The notes beneath the pieces are model-generated. The model saw only the letters and a list, made by a program, of their open reading frames with translations, made no database searches and was not told where the DNA came from. Shown in pieces: positions 1 to 8,700 of a stretch of 30,218 nucleotides of DNA. The stretch spans positions 647,726-677,943 of the forward strand of contig BFEA01000275.1 in assembly GCA_003427395.1 (NCBI GenBank). Direction: 5' to 3'. The stretch's first letter is position 1, and every line of letters begins with the position of its first letter. Source of the DNA: Chara braunii (Eukaryota > Streptophyta > Charophyceae > Charales > Characeae). The position numbers and the translations under genes were made by a program.

Positions 1-753
1 GCGACGCAGCGGGAGTTCGTTGGAGGGTCGGGATTACGTCGAGATTGCCATCGCGCATTCTCTCGCCTGGCGGAATTCTCAACACCCTCTGTTGATGGCA
101 TATGCATAATGTTTCTTTTTCTTCGGGGGAAAAAAAAAAGCACAAAAAACTGCGTAGGACAGCGGGAGGAACCGAAAAAAAAAAAAAAAAAAAAAAAAAA
201 AAGGACTGAACTTGAGATCCCGCCATCAGGAGCACAAGACCAAAAAAAAAAATCAAAATTCAAATTTGCGTCGCCCACCTCCTCAACCTCCTAAGCAGAC
301 GGAATTTATAATCACAAAATATTCGGCACAATAATATGATAATAATCATTATTCATTACAATTATAACAAATTAATTATAAAAATCATTGAAAACAATCA
401 CACATTTCTTCAGCTGATTAACCTCATAGACACTCGTCTCTCTTTTTGAATCTGAATTTATTTTATTTTATTTTTTAATTGGATCTGAACTTTTTCGTGC
501 ACCAAGGAGGAAAAATAGACCAAAAAAAAAATAAAAAAAAATCGACGGCATTCAATTCAGCCCGCCCACACCGCTGCTCACGAAGGAGCAATATGCTTCA
601 AGAAAGAAAGACTCTCGTTGATTTTCCAGATGTCCCTACAGTTTGCATAATTAATAAACATAATAAATAAACATAATAAATAAACATAATATATGTATAC
701 AGTCTGTAAAGTTTTCCATCTGGTGTGGGTGAGTGATAGTCTACTTCGATTTT
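1..753. other. AT-rich intergenic DNA, no gene seen
   Basis: I see no supportable gene. The stretch holds A-rich low-complexity runs, including a pure A tract at about 181-202 and shorter ones near 128-139, 241-251 and 521-540. A very AT-rich segment lies at 300-480, and short tandem copies of a taaacataataaa-like word lie at 653-690. The short open frames here are lysine-rich translations of A runs. Confidence 0.7.
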
Positions 754-936
754 GGTTAAGGTAGATTATCATTTACAGTGTAATCAGTGAGGGGATTCTG
801 CAGACTGTTGAGGGTTCAGCCTCCTGATGAGTCGGTGAAACTCCGGCGAAACAGTTTGTCACAGCCCCTCGTTTGTTGTCCTCTTCTCTCTCTCTGCCTA
901 CGGTTTTACCGGGCAGTTCTGTTTGTGACGATATAT
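754..936 (+). repeat. Retrozyme-like LTR arm (left arm of inverted repeat)
   Basis: This arm is matched, in reverse complement and at roughly 80% identity by eye, by 1014-1217. Shared blocks run from ggttaagg through the hammerhead region and a CT-rich stretch to a gacgatatat block. A primer-binding-site-like sequence begins at 970, after a terminal CA at 968-969, so the LTR proper may extend to about 969. A short LTR with an internal type III hammerhead followed by an iMet-tRNA primer binding site is the published architecture of plant retrozymes, which are non-autonomous LTR elements. The 5' LTR boundary is not resolved; homology between the arms stops near 754. Confidence 0.6.
789..870 (+). 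ncRNA. Type III hammerhead self-cleaving ribozyme
   Basis: All core elements are present in the right order. The 5' strand of stem III is 789-808, with gagggg pairing to cccctc at 865-870, then nine pairs (two of them G-U) joining 800-808 to 851-859 across an internal loop. The predicted cleavage triplet is GTT, with the scissile bond after 809. Stem I is GAGG/CCTC (810-813/820-823) with a GTTCAG loop. The core CTGATGA is 824-830. Stem II is GTCGG/CCGGC (831-835/843-847) with a TGAAACT loop, and it is followed by the GAA core at 848-850. Loops I and II can kiss (GTTCA against TGAA-C), as expected for natural hammerheads. The GTT triplet is permitted (NUH) but less usual than GTC. The RNA would self-cleave retrozyme transcripts to unit length. 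The pairing is seen directly; activity is inferred. Confidence 0.85.
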
Positions 937-969
937 TGTAATATATGTATATACATATATATTGTCACA

Positions 970-981
970 TGATATCAGAGC
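970..981 (+). promoter_or_regulatory. Primer binding site (initiator tRNA-Met type)
   Basis: The sequence tgatatcagagc matches the plant LTR-retroelement iMet primer binding site TGGTATCAGAGC at 11 of 12 bases. It lies directly downstream of the left arm, after a terminal CA dinucleotide at 968-969. It would anneal to the 3' end of initiator tRNA to prime minus-strand DNA synthesis. It supports reading the left arm as an LTR rather than as an ordinary satellite. Confidence 0.6.
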
Positions 982-1013
982 GCCAAAGCGAAAAACGAAA
1001 GAAAACAATTCAT

Positions 1014-1217
1014 ATATATCGTCAAACAGAGCTGCCAACGGTAAACCGTAGGCAGACAGGGAGAAGGGAGAAGAGGACAACAAACGAGGGGCTGTGACAA
1101 ACTGTTTCGTCGGAGTTTCACCTATCTATCTACTGATAAGGAGGAGGCTGAACCCTCAAAAACAATCTGTAGAATCCCCTACCTAACTGATTACACTGGA
1201 AGTGATAATCCACCTTA
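1014..1217 (-). repeat. Inverted second LTR arm with a broken hammerhead
   Basis: This is the reverse-complement relative of 754-936. Read on the minus strand it keeps the stem III strands, the GAGGGTTCAGCCTC stem-loop I, the stem II 3' strand, the loop II-like TGAAACT and the GAAAC core. The CTGATGA core and 5' half of stem II (about 1121-1140) are replaced by a tetranucleotide-like gatagata sequence. This copy should therefore not cleave. The opposite orientation of the two arms around a 77-bp spacer is not the normal direct-repeat LTR layout and implies a rearrangement. Confidence 0.6.
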
Positions 1218-1456
1218 ACCCCGGCTATGGTTCAGCATCAACGACTGGCTGTGTGTGGCATCTCCACCTCCACCCTCTGCTTTATACTGTTCAACAAAGA
1301 TTTGCTCTCTCTCCTCGACCGCCAAGCGTAGCTGTGTGTGTCATCTCCTCGTCCGCCGAGCCTTCAAAGAGCCTTCAAATCTTGTTGAGCAGTGTAAAGC
1401 CGAGTTAAATTCTGGATAAGAATGATAAATAAATAAATCAACAACTTATCGCGATC
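1218..1456. other. Intergenic, no gene seen
   Basis: Mixed-composition sequence. I see no motif, RNA or supportable coding region in it. Confidence 0.5.
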
Positions 1457-1535
1457 CCGGTCGTTGGAGATCTGATGCACACAATCTGTTGGACTACCGG
1501 TCGTTGGAGACAATGCACACAATACGTTGGCCTAC
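1457..1535. repeat. Two-copy tandem repeat, about 40 bp
   Basis: Two adjacent imperfect copies begin with ccggtcgttggaga and end near ttggactac / ttggcctac (1457-1496 and 1497-1535). A third, more diverged ccggtag-rich fragment follows to about 1560. It is probably a small minisatellite. Confidence 0.6.
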
Positions 1536-1689
1536 CGGTAGATCTGGCGGACAACCGGTAGAATGTTTGTCTAGACCCCGGCTGTTTGAGTCCTGGGGCC
1601 TCGATGCCGTTGGAATAAATGCGTGTCACTCTCCGACCATTAAAAAAATACACACTACGAAAAGAAAAGACGGAAAAACAAAAAACCGC

Positions 1690-1975
1690 ATCTCATCTCT
1701 CTCAAATCTCTCTCCTCCTCCTCCATTCCCCTCCTCCTCCTCCTCACCCTCCCCCTCCATTCTCCTTCTTCTCCCCCTCATTCTCCTCCTCATACCCTCC
1801 TCATCCTTAACCCCCTCCTCATCCTTAACCCCCAACATCCGACTACTCTCGTATCGATTCCCAGAATTCTTAACCCCCAGCCAGGCGGCCCACAATCCAC
1901 TCCTCCTCCTCATACCCTCCTCATCCTTAACCCCCCCAGCCAGGCAGCCCGCAATCCACTCCTCCTGACCTCTTC
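1690..1975. repeat. CT-rich tract with repeated cctcctcat words
   Basis: Strongly pyrimidine-rich DNA of tcc/ctcctc words. The block cctcctcataccctcctcat with a following ccttaacccc recurs near 1787-1835 and 1906-1937. The long open frames on both strands are low-complexity Ser/Pro or Glu/Arg/Gly translations and do not look like proteins. About 1976-2178 holds nothing recognisable. Confidence 0.6.
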
Positions 1976-2178
1976 TTGACCTACACCAGCCCCTAACGAT
2001 CCTGTTAAACCACAAGCAGCACCAGTACTTGGCCCAGCTATCAGCCGCAGAAAAAATTAGAGTAGAAACGTTTCTACTTGGATGAATTTGGGCGCTCCTA
2101 TAGTGGCCCGTACGTTACGTTTCCTAAACAAATTTGTGGCTTGTTAACGGGCATAACTTTAGGAAGCACTGGTGGTTA

Positions 2179-2270
2179 AAAAGAACGGAACAGAAAAAAA
2201 AACAGGCATGAAAAAAGAACGGAAAAAAAGAAAACAGGCATGAAAAAAGAACGGAAAAAAAGAAAAAAGA
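2179..2270. repeat. 32-bp tandem repeat, A-rich
   Basis: Two identical 32-bp units (2201-2232 and 2233-2264) built around aacaggcatg and aagaacgg, with a partial unit before them. The array abuts the SINE head that starts near 2270. Confidence 0.7.
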
Positions 2271-2505
2271 GCGGGACTAGCTCGGTTGGCGCACTCAATG
2301 AACTGTTGAAATACAGACCCGAGTTCAAATCCGGATGCAATCAGATGAACCGAACCAATTACTAGTAATTCTGAATTACCCGGGGCCGGTCAGCTCGAAA
2401 GATGATATCTTAAGGCCGTCGCCCTTTAACAGAAAAGGAGGAAGTGGNGGGGGGAGAGGGGGGGGAAGGGTGGGAGGAAATAGAACCAAAAAAAAAAAAA
2501 AAATC
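2270..2505 (+). mobile_element. tRNA-derived SINE (or tRNA pseudogene-headed repeat)
   Basis: A good internal Pol III promoter is present: A box TAGCTCGGTTGG at 2278-2289 and B box GAGTTCAAATCC at 2321-2332, 31 bp apart, as in tRNA genes. The D, anticodon and T stems do not pair well and there is no proper acceptor stem, so a functional tRNA is unlikely. About 150 bp of non-tRNA body follows, including a G-rich stretch with one N at 2448. The sequence ends in an A tract at about 2489-2503. Head, body and A tail are the layout of a tRNA-SINE. The exact ends and any target-site duplication are not resolved. Confidence 0.55.
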
Positions 2506-3571
2506 AAAATTGCATTTTTACCCCATTTCCTTGTTAAATGAAACGAAATATTTTCTCTTGCTGGATTTCGTGCTTCTGTTTTTTTTTTAAGTGTTTTTTT
2601 TTAAAGAAAAAAACAGATTAGTTCCTTATTGGTTCTTGATGACGAGTATTTTCTCTCTTTTTTTGCTGTTATTAAACGACGGGTAATTGCCGGTCAGGCT
2701 GTTCAGCAAAATTTTCCTTTCTACTTCACGAAGGACGCGTTTGTCAAAACGGAATGGAATCAGCGCGCGCTCAATTGTCTAGGTTTCTTGAAATATTCTG
2801 ATTATTAATTAACTATTTTATGCCGACGACAGACTACTCCTTAGAGCGCATGCACGGGCATTATTTTTTTAATGCCTGTATCATCATTCATCCCCTGCGG
2901 AAGTCACCTTCACTGAAAACACAGTGATCATTCGTCCCCTGCCCTCCTTTTCTTTTTTCATTTTCTGTTTTTTCTTTCTTTTGCCCCTTAAAACATTCTG
3001 CCGCGGTATAATTGAGAAAAAATAAAATTAAAAAAAAAACACGATTTTATATCTTCCCGAGTTACCGAGTTACCGAACAATGCCAGCACTACTACTGCAG
3101 TATTAGCTTTCGTTCTAGTCATTCTTCCCCTACCGTTCTGAGTGCCATCATTACTGTATTTTCAACTCTGCTAAATTTCACGCAAAATTTACTGTATATA
3201 CGCTCGTTGATACACAATATATATTACATATGCATATCGTCAAACAGAAACACACAACACACACACACGCAAGGATATAAGAGCGCAAGAGCGAAAAAAA
3301 ACAGAGAAAACAAGAAAACAATTTTCGTTTTTTTGAATCTTCTTTCTTACAACTCCCGCTGTTCAGAACCTCTTGTGAACAAGGCCGCCCACGTGGATGT
3401 AGGTTGGGCGGCGGCTGCCCCCACCCACTTGCACACAGCCAAAAGGAAAATTTGTACATATCGCCCTTAAACAACAACAACAATAATAATAATAATAATA
3501 TAATAAATAGTTGCATCTTTGTACATGTCCGATCGCAGCCCGATCTTCGCACTGAGCCTGTGTGCGTGAGT

Positions 3572-3572
<1 letters not shown>
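2506..3572. other. Intergenic DNA with short simple repeats
   Basis: No gene is supportable. The region has T/A homopolymers (around 2580-2610 and 3027-3040), a (CA)n tract at about 3248-3270 and an aat/caa tract at 3472-3506. Around 3195-3335 there are blocks (cgtcaaacaga, gagcgaaaaa, gaaaacaatt) that resemble the spacer and right arm of the 754-1217 foldback but in altered order, so a decayed relative may sit here. Confidence 0.5.
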
Positions 3573-3630
<58 letters not shown>

Positions 3631-3631
3631 C
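3573..3631. repeat. (TAGA)n microsatellite
   Basis: A pure tetranucleotide repeat of about 14 units. It reads as a YLSI repeat in minus-strand frames, which is not evidence of coding. Confidence 0.95.
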
Positions 3632-3919
3632 AGTGTGACAATATATAGATATACGCTCGTTGATTGATGGAGAATGATAGGCGATCAGATATTGCACAAT
3701 TTAGAAAAGGTGAGAATGAAAGGATTGCGTAATTTGCGCCTGAGCGGATTACATTTTGCGAAGGGGTGAAGGGGGATAGACGGATGAATCAGTCAATCAA
3801 TCCATCCACGAAGAACGTTACCTTATCTTACCTCGATAAATAGCTCACTAAATCCATTCGCATAGGATGCACAAGGACAAAATAAATATAAATTCAACAA
3901 AGGACGCCAAGCCGAAAAC
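3632..3919. other. Intergenic, no gene seen
   Basis: No recognisable feature. A tatacgctcgttgat word at about 3650-3664 repeats one near 3196-3211. Confidence 0.5.
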
Positions 3920-4042
3920 AAAAGCTAGAGAAAAGGAGGAGATCGAGAGAGAGAAGGGGGAGAGACACAGAGAGAGAGAGAAACGGGAACAGACACAGAG
4001 AGAGAGAGAGAAAGGGGGAGAGAGAGAGAGAGAGAGAGAGGG
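3920..4042. repeat. Purine (GA)n tract
   Basis: Nearly pure purine on the plus strand, ending in an uninterrupted (GA)n run at about 4018-4041. It is polypurine low-complexity DNA. Confidence 0.9.
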
Positions 4043-4205
4043 AATACCAACCTTGTCGGCAGGACGAGAAACCTCTCCAGCTGACCTGCAGACCACATGC
4101 CACAGCCTCGTACCGTACGATCGGACGGATCCCGATCCCTGCTGAGCCAAGCAGGAGGTCGCGACAGAATCTGGCCCCTCGCAAACTCTCCATCCTTCCA
4201 TTCTA

Positions 4206-4427
4206 CTGCCACGTGTCGCTCCACTGAGGGCATGCTTTCTGACGTGGCCGCCGACAACGCGCGTGACGACATTACTGCCACAATTCCCGCTCTGCTGCGC
4301 CCGGCGGACGGCGCCCACGAGTCGCAACATCCTCCCTCTGGACTCTCGTGATGACACGTGGCACTCCGAAGCGCGCCGCACCTTCGCCGGACGGACCTAT
4401 ATATTCGATGACACGTGGCACTCCGAG
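4206..4427. promoter_or_regulatory. G-box / ABRE-like cluster
   Basis: Three CACGTG G-boxes lie at 4210-4215, 4355-4360 and 4412-4417, plus a gacgtggc core near 4240. The last two sit in an exact 20-bp repeat (4350-4369 and 4407-4426), 57 bp apart, and a tatata word lies between them at about 4399-4404. In plants CACGTGGC is bound by bZIP and bHLH factors. No gene start is identifiable downstream, so this may equally be a repeat that happens to contain G-boxes. Confidence 0.35.
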
Positions 4428-4516
4428 TATTCCCGCTCTACTCGATACGAATCCTAGGATCGAATCCCCAATCGATTCAAAATCTGATCGCAGACTAATT
4501 ACCGCGAGCAAGTCGC

Positions 4517-4626
4517 CGCCACACCACTCTCGAAATGTGCAAAATGAGAATGAACTTTCAGCTAGATCATGGCCAGATGCACCCTCCACATTTTTGTCTT
4601 TTTCACATTTCGAGTGTGGTGTGGCG
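4517..4626. repeat. Inverted repeat, 28-bp arms
   Basis: Arms 4517-4544 and 4599-4626 are complementary at 26 of 28 positions, with a 54-bp loop. The word aagtcgccgccaca occurs beside the left arm and again at about 4636-4649. It could be a small foldback element. Confidence 0.7.
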
Positions 4627-4750
4627 ATGCCCCAAGTCGCCGCCACATACCCCAAGCGAAGCGATTCATCAACAAGGAAGAACCACACAGCACGCAGCTC
4701 TGTGCCGCTTACAGGCATTTCCCTTCTTCACTTCCCTTATTGATTGCAGT

Positions 4751-4985
4751 GACGGCCGCCGTATTTCAGGACGACGTGTCAACCACTAAGGGGGCTAGTG
4801 CGACGGCATTTTCGGCCGAATTTGGCCGTCTTTGCGGTCCGGTACGCCCAGCAAAATCTTGCCGCCAATGACGCCCGCCGGCATTTTCGGCTGAATTTGG
4901 CCGTCTTTGCGGTCCGGTACGCCCAGCAAAATCTTGCCGCCCGCCGTATTTCGCGACGACGTGGAAACCAGCGAGCCGCGCTGAC
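4751..4985. repeat. Nested tandem repeats (75-bp unit)
   Basis: Two copies of a 75-bp unit containing cattttcggc and cggtacgcccagcaaaatc start near 4807 and 4882. An outer pair of repeats (gccgtatttc followed by gacgacgtg, near 4758 and 4946) brackets them. No RNA or protein function is evident; 4986-5160 holds nothing recognised. Confidence 0.75.
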
Positions 4986-5160
4986 AGCTAACGGCACGGA
5001 ATTTCCGACTGCACTTAGCTGTCAATACAGTCCGATACGTTCAGGAAAATGGTACCGCCAGTATGCCTTGGCCATCGTTACCTCGGCGCACCCTGCAGTC
5101 GGCCCTGCTTAGCTGGACTCCAGCTTCGCTGCTGACTTGGCCTGGGATGGGCGACGCGAT

Positions 5161-5185
5161 TTTTTTTATTTTTTATTTTTTTTTT
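5161..5185 (-). other. LINE poly(A) tail
   Basis: Almost pure T on the plus strand, with single A interruptions, lying 3' of the LINE 3' UTR. It marks the 3' end of the copied RNA. Confidence 0.75.
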
Positions 5186-5217
5186 ACACATTGATATATT
5201 TCAAATCCACAAGAGAT

Positions 5218-5332
5218 GAGGCCAGGGGCTAGGTCCCACTTGCACGAATTAAGAGATACTGACCGTAGATAGCAAAGATCAACGGCCCAAATCTCCTAAT
5301 TTGCGCAAGTGGGACCTTGCCCCGGGGACCTC
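5218..5332. repeat. Large imperfect hairpin in the LINE 3' UTR
   Basis: Arms 5218-5256 and 5291-5332 pair almost throughout. Each carries aggtcccacttgc or its complement and ends in an agat/atct block, with a 34-nt loop. It lies about 30 bp from the poly(A) tail. It could be a LINE 3' structure used for RT recognition, or a small foldback MITE that inserted into the 3' UTR. Confidence 0.75.
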
Positions 5333-5777
5333 ACAATTCAACCCGGAGTTATCCCGGCTGAGCTTAACCAACCCTCACTTATTCTTCAACTATTCCTCAT
5401 TACCTACCTCTGATGAGCCGGATCAAAAGATGACCCCTTACCCTATTGATTAACACCCAAAAACTAGCCTTCCGATTCCCAACAATATTCTAAGATCTTA
5501 CTGCACCCCCTACCTATAGCGTGGACCTACGACGATCCGTACCTCGGCCTACCCTGGCCGAGAGGAACAAACTTGCTCCTTTCCAACCCCATGGGCCCTC
5601 AGTGGATCCTTCCCCGCCAATGTGGTCTACTGTGGCCACCGACAGGAACCGAGTGCCCCAGGTTAATCCTACCCAAAACCCAATCTAAACCCACCCGAAC
5701 GAAACACTTTCCGTCTTCTTCGTCACAAACTATTGCCTATGTACACCTCCTACTGTTACCGACTGAGCCCTACCGCA
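5333..5777 (-). other. LINE 3' untranslated region
   Basis: Between the ORF2 stop and the hairpin, with no supportable coding frame. It is AC-rich on the plus strand and has no further feature that I recognise. Confidence 0.5.
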
Positions 5778-8700
5778 TTATTTGAGCAGCCAGGGAGACA
5801 GAACTAGCTTCCCTTCTAGGGTCACTGCTGCCAACCTACAGCTCCTCGCCCAGGTGAAGAGGAACCACTCACGGCCCCTTGGAGACCTCCCCTGATCTGC
5901 TTTTCGATGCCAATCCGCCACAATCATGGTCCGGATGATGAATTTGCACTTTTTTTTTATCGTTTCATCCGCTGACCACTCTTCATTGAACAGGATGGCG
6001 TTTCTGTCTTCCCAAATAACCCACAGGATGGCGGACCTGATTGCCTGGGCCATATATCCCCACCCTTTCTGCTTGAAGAATAACGCCGGAAGGAAGCCTG
6101 TGATCACCCACTTCTCGTCCCAAACCAAAGTCGAGCCTATATGTTGCCAGTGATCTGCCCACCACCTCCTTATCCTCCTGGACGCCGGACAATCCCACAC
6201 CAGGTGTCTCAGGGATTCTTCAGTCCTGTTTCCACACCGGCGACAGTTTCGAGAGATCTCCATACCTCTGTCAGCGAGCCACTTAGCCGTAGGAATGGCC
6301 GAGTGCGAAAGTAGCCAGAGCAGACCTGCCATCTTCAGACTTGGGAGCAGGGGAATTTGGCCCCACACCGCTCTTATCTCTATGCGTGTTGGCGGGGCTG
6401 ACAGACCCAGTGTGTGGGTCATTCTTTCCCTAGTCTCTATTGTCCAATCTATCGGGTCTGCCTGTATCTCATTTCCTCGACTCGTGGAGTATTGAGCTAG
6501 AGAAACCAGCTGATGATTTAACCTCCAGGTGCAGTTCTTGGGATCCAGTCTTAATTTGCGTATAGGGGCGTCCCTCAAGAGGACTGAGAAACTAGGGTTC
6601 CTCTGACCGCCAGACGTCTGATAAACACGAACCAGTTCGAGTTGTTAGTCCGTATGTAAAGTCAGTTCCCCCATTCTCACTAAGCGTCCCTCACCACCTT
6701 GATGCTGGTCCAGGATCCATCTCGACGCCATCCAAATCGGACCGTCTCCTTTTTCCTCCACTTTGTATACTGTTAAAGAATCTGCAAAGGTTGCCTGGCT
6801 CTCTCTATACCACTCTCCTTCTCTCAAAATTTTCGCAGTATTATGTAACAGCACTAGCCAGTCCTGAGGAATTGCTTCAATAAGAATACTGAGTTTCTCT
6901 CCTACCCCCTGTAGCCTTCCTAACTTCATCCTCAATTCTGTTTTCGTATACCATCTTCCCTCCTCCTGCTGCCAGATGTCCTGTATTCGGGAGACCCCCT
7001 TTTCCACCCATTTTCTCCCAAAGTTCCCAACTTGATTGGAGGCAGCAAACTTCGATCCATCTGGTCGTATGACTGCAGCATTGTCGAAGAGTGGTTGCAT
7101 GAGCACTTCCTCCTTCATTTGAGGGTTAGGATACCCTTCAGGTCTCAGCCTACGCCATGCTATCCACCAGGCAAACCCAATTCTGGATTTCAGCCTTCTG
7201 TTGAGGTAGGACGACATTTGCAGACACACCCAGACGTCCTCCTTTCGTGACTGGTGCAACTCCTTCTGAATAATGTATTGCGCCAGGGCTAACCAACCTC
7301 GATCGTCTGACTGGGTGCAAATTTTATGGATCCACTTCCCCAGCAGGGAGATGTTTTGTCTCTCTGGGTCCAGCACACCTAAACCTCCCTCTGCCTTTGT
7401 CTGGGTGACCTTCTTCCACGCCACCTTGGAGATAAAGCCACCTTCCTCCTCACCCCCTGGTTTCCATAGGTATCGAGCCGCCAAGGCTTTAATCGTCATG
7501 AGGGCCTAGCGGGAGATCAAAATGACCGCCGCTATATGCCAAATCAGGGAAAAAATGGAGGCAGATATAACGCTGACCCTCCTTAGTAGAGAAAGACCCA
7601 TAGCTGCCCTGCACCTCTTGACTCTTGCCTCGACCCGGGCAACCAGGATCGCGTCCTGCGTCTTTTGACTGTTAGATAAGGAGATTTGCACTCCGGGGTA
7701 TCGCTCTGATTCTTCCTCCCTTATGCGTTTCATTGTCCAGTCATCTTGCATGCTGTAGCGGCTCGACAGAAAATAAGCCGATTTGTCCCAATTGATTCTT
7801 GCTTTGGACAGCGCCACATACAGGTTCAAAATCTTCTTGGATGTGCCCATGGATTCCTCAATTGCTTCTGTTATCAGCAAGAGGTTGTATGCGATAGCCC
7901 CAGTAAATATTGTTGAGTCTTCCCTCAGCTGCAGTCCTTTCGCCGGTGCGGCAGCCCGAAGAGCGTTCAGTACCACCTCGATCTGGACTACGAACAACAG
8001 GGAGGCGAGTGGGCAACCCTGACGTAGGGAGCGGGACAGGTTGAAGATTGGCGATCTCTTACCGTTTACCAGCACTGTTGCAGTTGAACTTTTATACATC
8101 ACAGCAACCCATCTTCAAAAAGGGGATGCCAAAGCCCAAGTGTTCTAGTGTTGCTAAGACGAAGGACCAGTTTACCCGATCGTAAGCTTTTTCTAAGTCA
8201 AGCATTGCCACCACCACCTGACGTTCCTCCTTGCTGATGATCTCCAGAGCTCCCGTAGCCATAAGGATGTTCTCTGCAATCGAGCGGCCTTTCACAACGG
8301 CTCCTTGGTCTGCCTTTACCAACTCCGGTAGCAGAGGAGCAAGTCTCCTTGCCAGAGCCTTGGCTAGAAGCTTGTAAGACACGTTGAGGAGCGAAATGTG
8401 TCTCCAGTTCCTTACATTATGTTTGTCCCCCTTCTTGTATAGGAGGGTGATTACCCCCCTACACATGTCTTCTGTAAGAGATCCGCCTAGGAGTACTCGA
8501 TTGTACAGGTTCAGCAGCAGAGGTCCCACTTGGGTCCAAGTAGCTAGGAAAAACTCAATCGGAAGTTTGTCATCCCCCGACGATTTGTCTTTGGCCATGC
8601 AGTTGGCAGCTTCCCATAGTTCTTGTAGAGTGAGTGGCCGGTCTAGTGATGTCCGTTGATGTGGAAGCACCTTTGAATGGTAAAATTGCCACAGGTCCGA

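Noticed and set aside
109-294. Lysine-rich open frame
   Set aside because: Translation of poly(A) tracts; no protein character.
1489-2015. Overlapping Ser/Pro-rich and Gly/Glu/Arg-rich open frames on both strands
   Set aside because: Artefact of the CT-rich tract.
2270-2345. Functional tRNA gene
   Set aside because: A and B boxes are good, but the D, anticodon, T and acceptor stems do not form; SINE head is the better reading.
3363-3697. YLSIYLSI repeat frames
   Set aside because: Translation of the (TAGA)n microsatellite.
3848-4381. 177-residue minus-strand open frame
   Set aside because: Half of it is SLSLSLS from the (GA)n tract; the rest shows no domain.
5410-5440. ctgatgagccgg hammerhead-like word in the LINE 3' UTR
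   Set aside because: No GAAA core at the right distance and no closing stem II.
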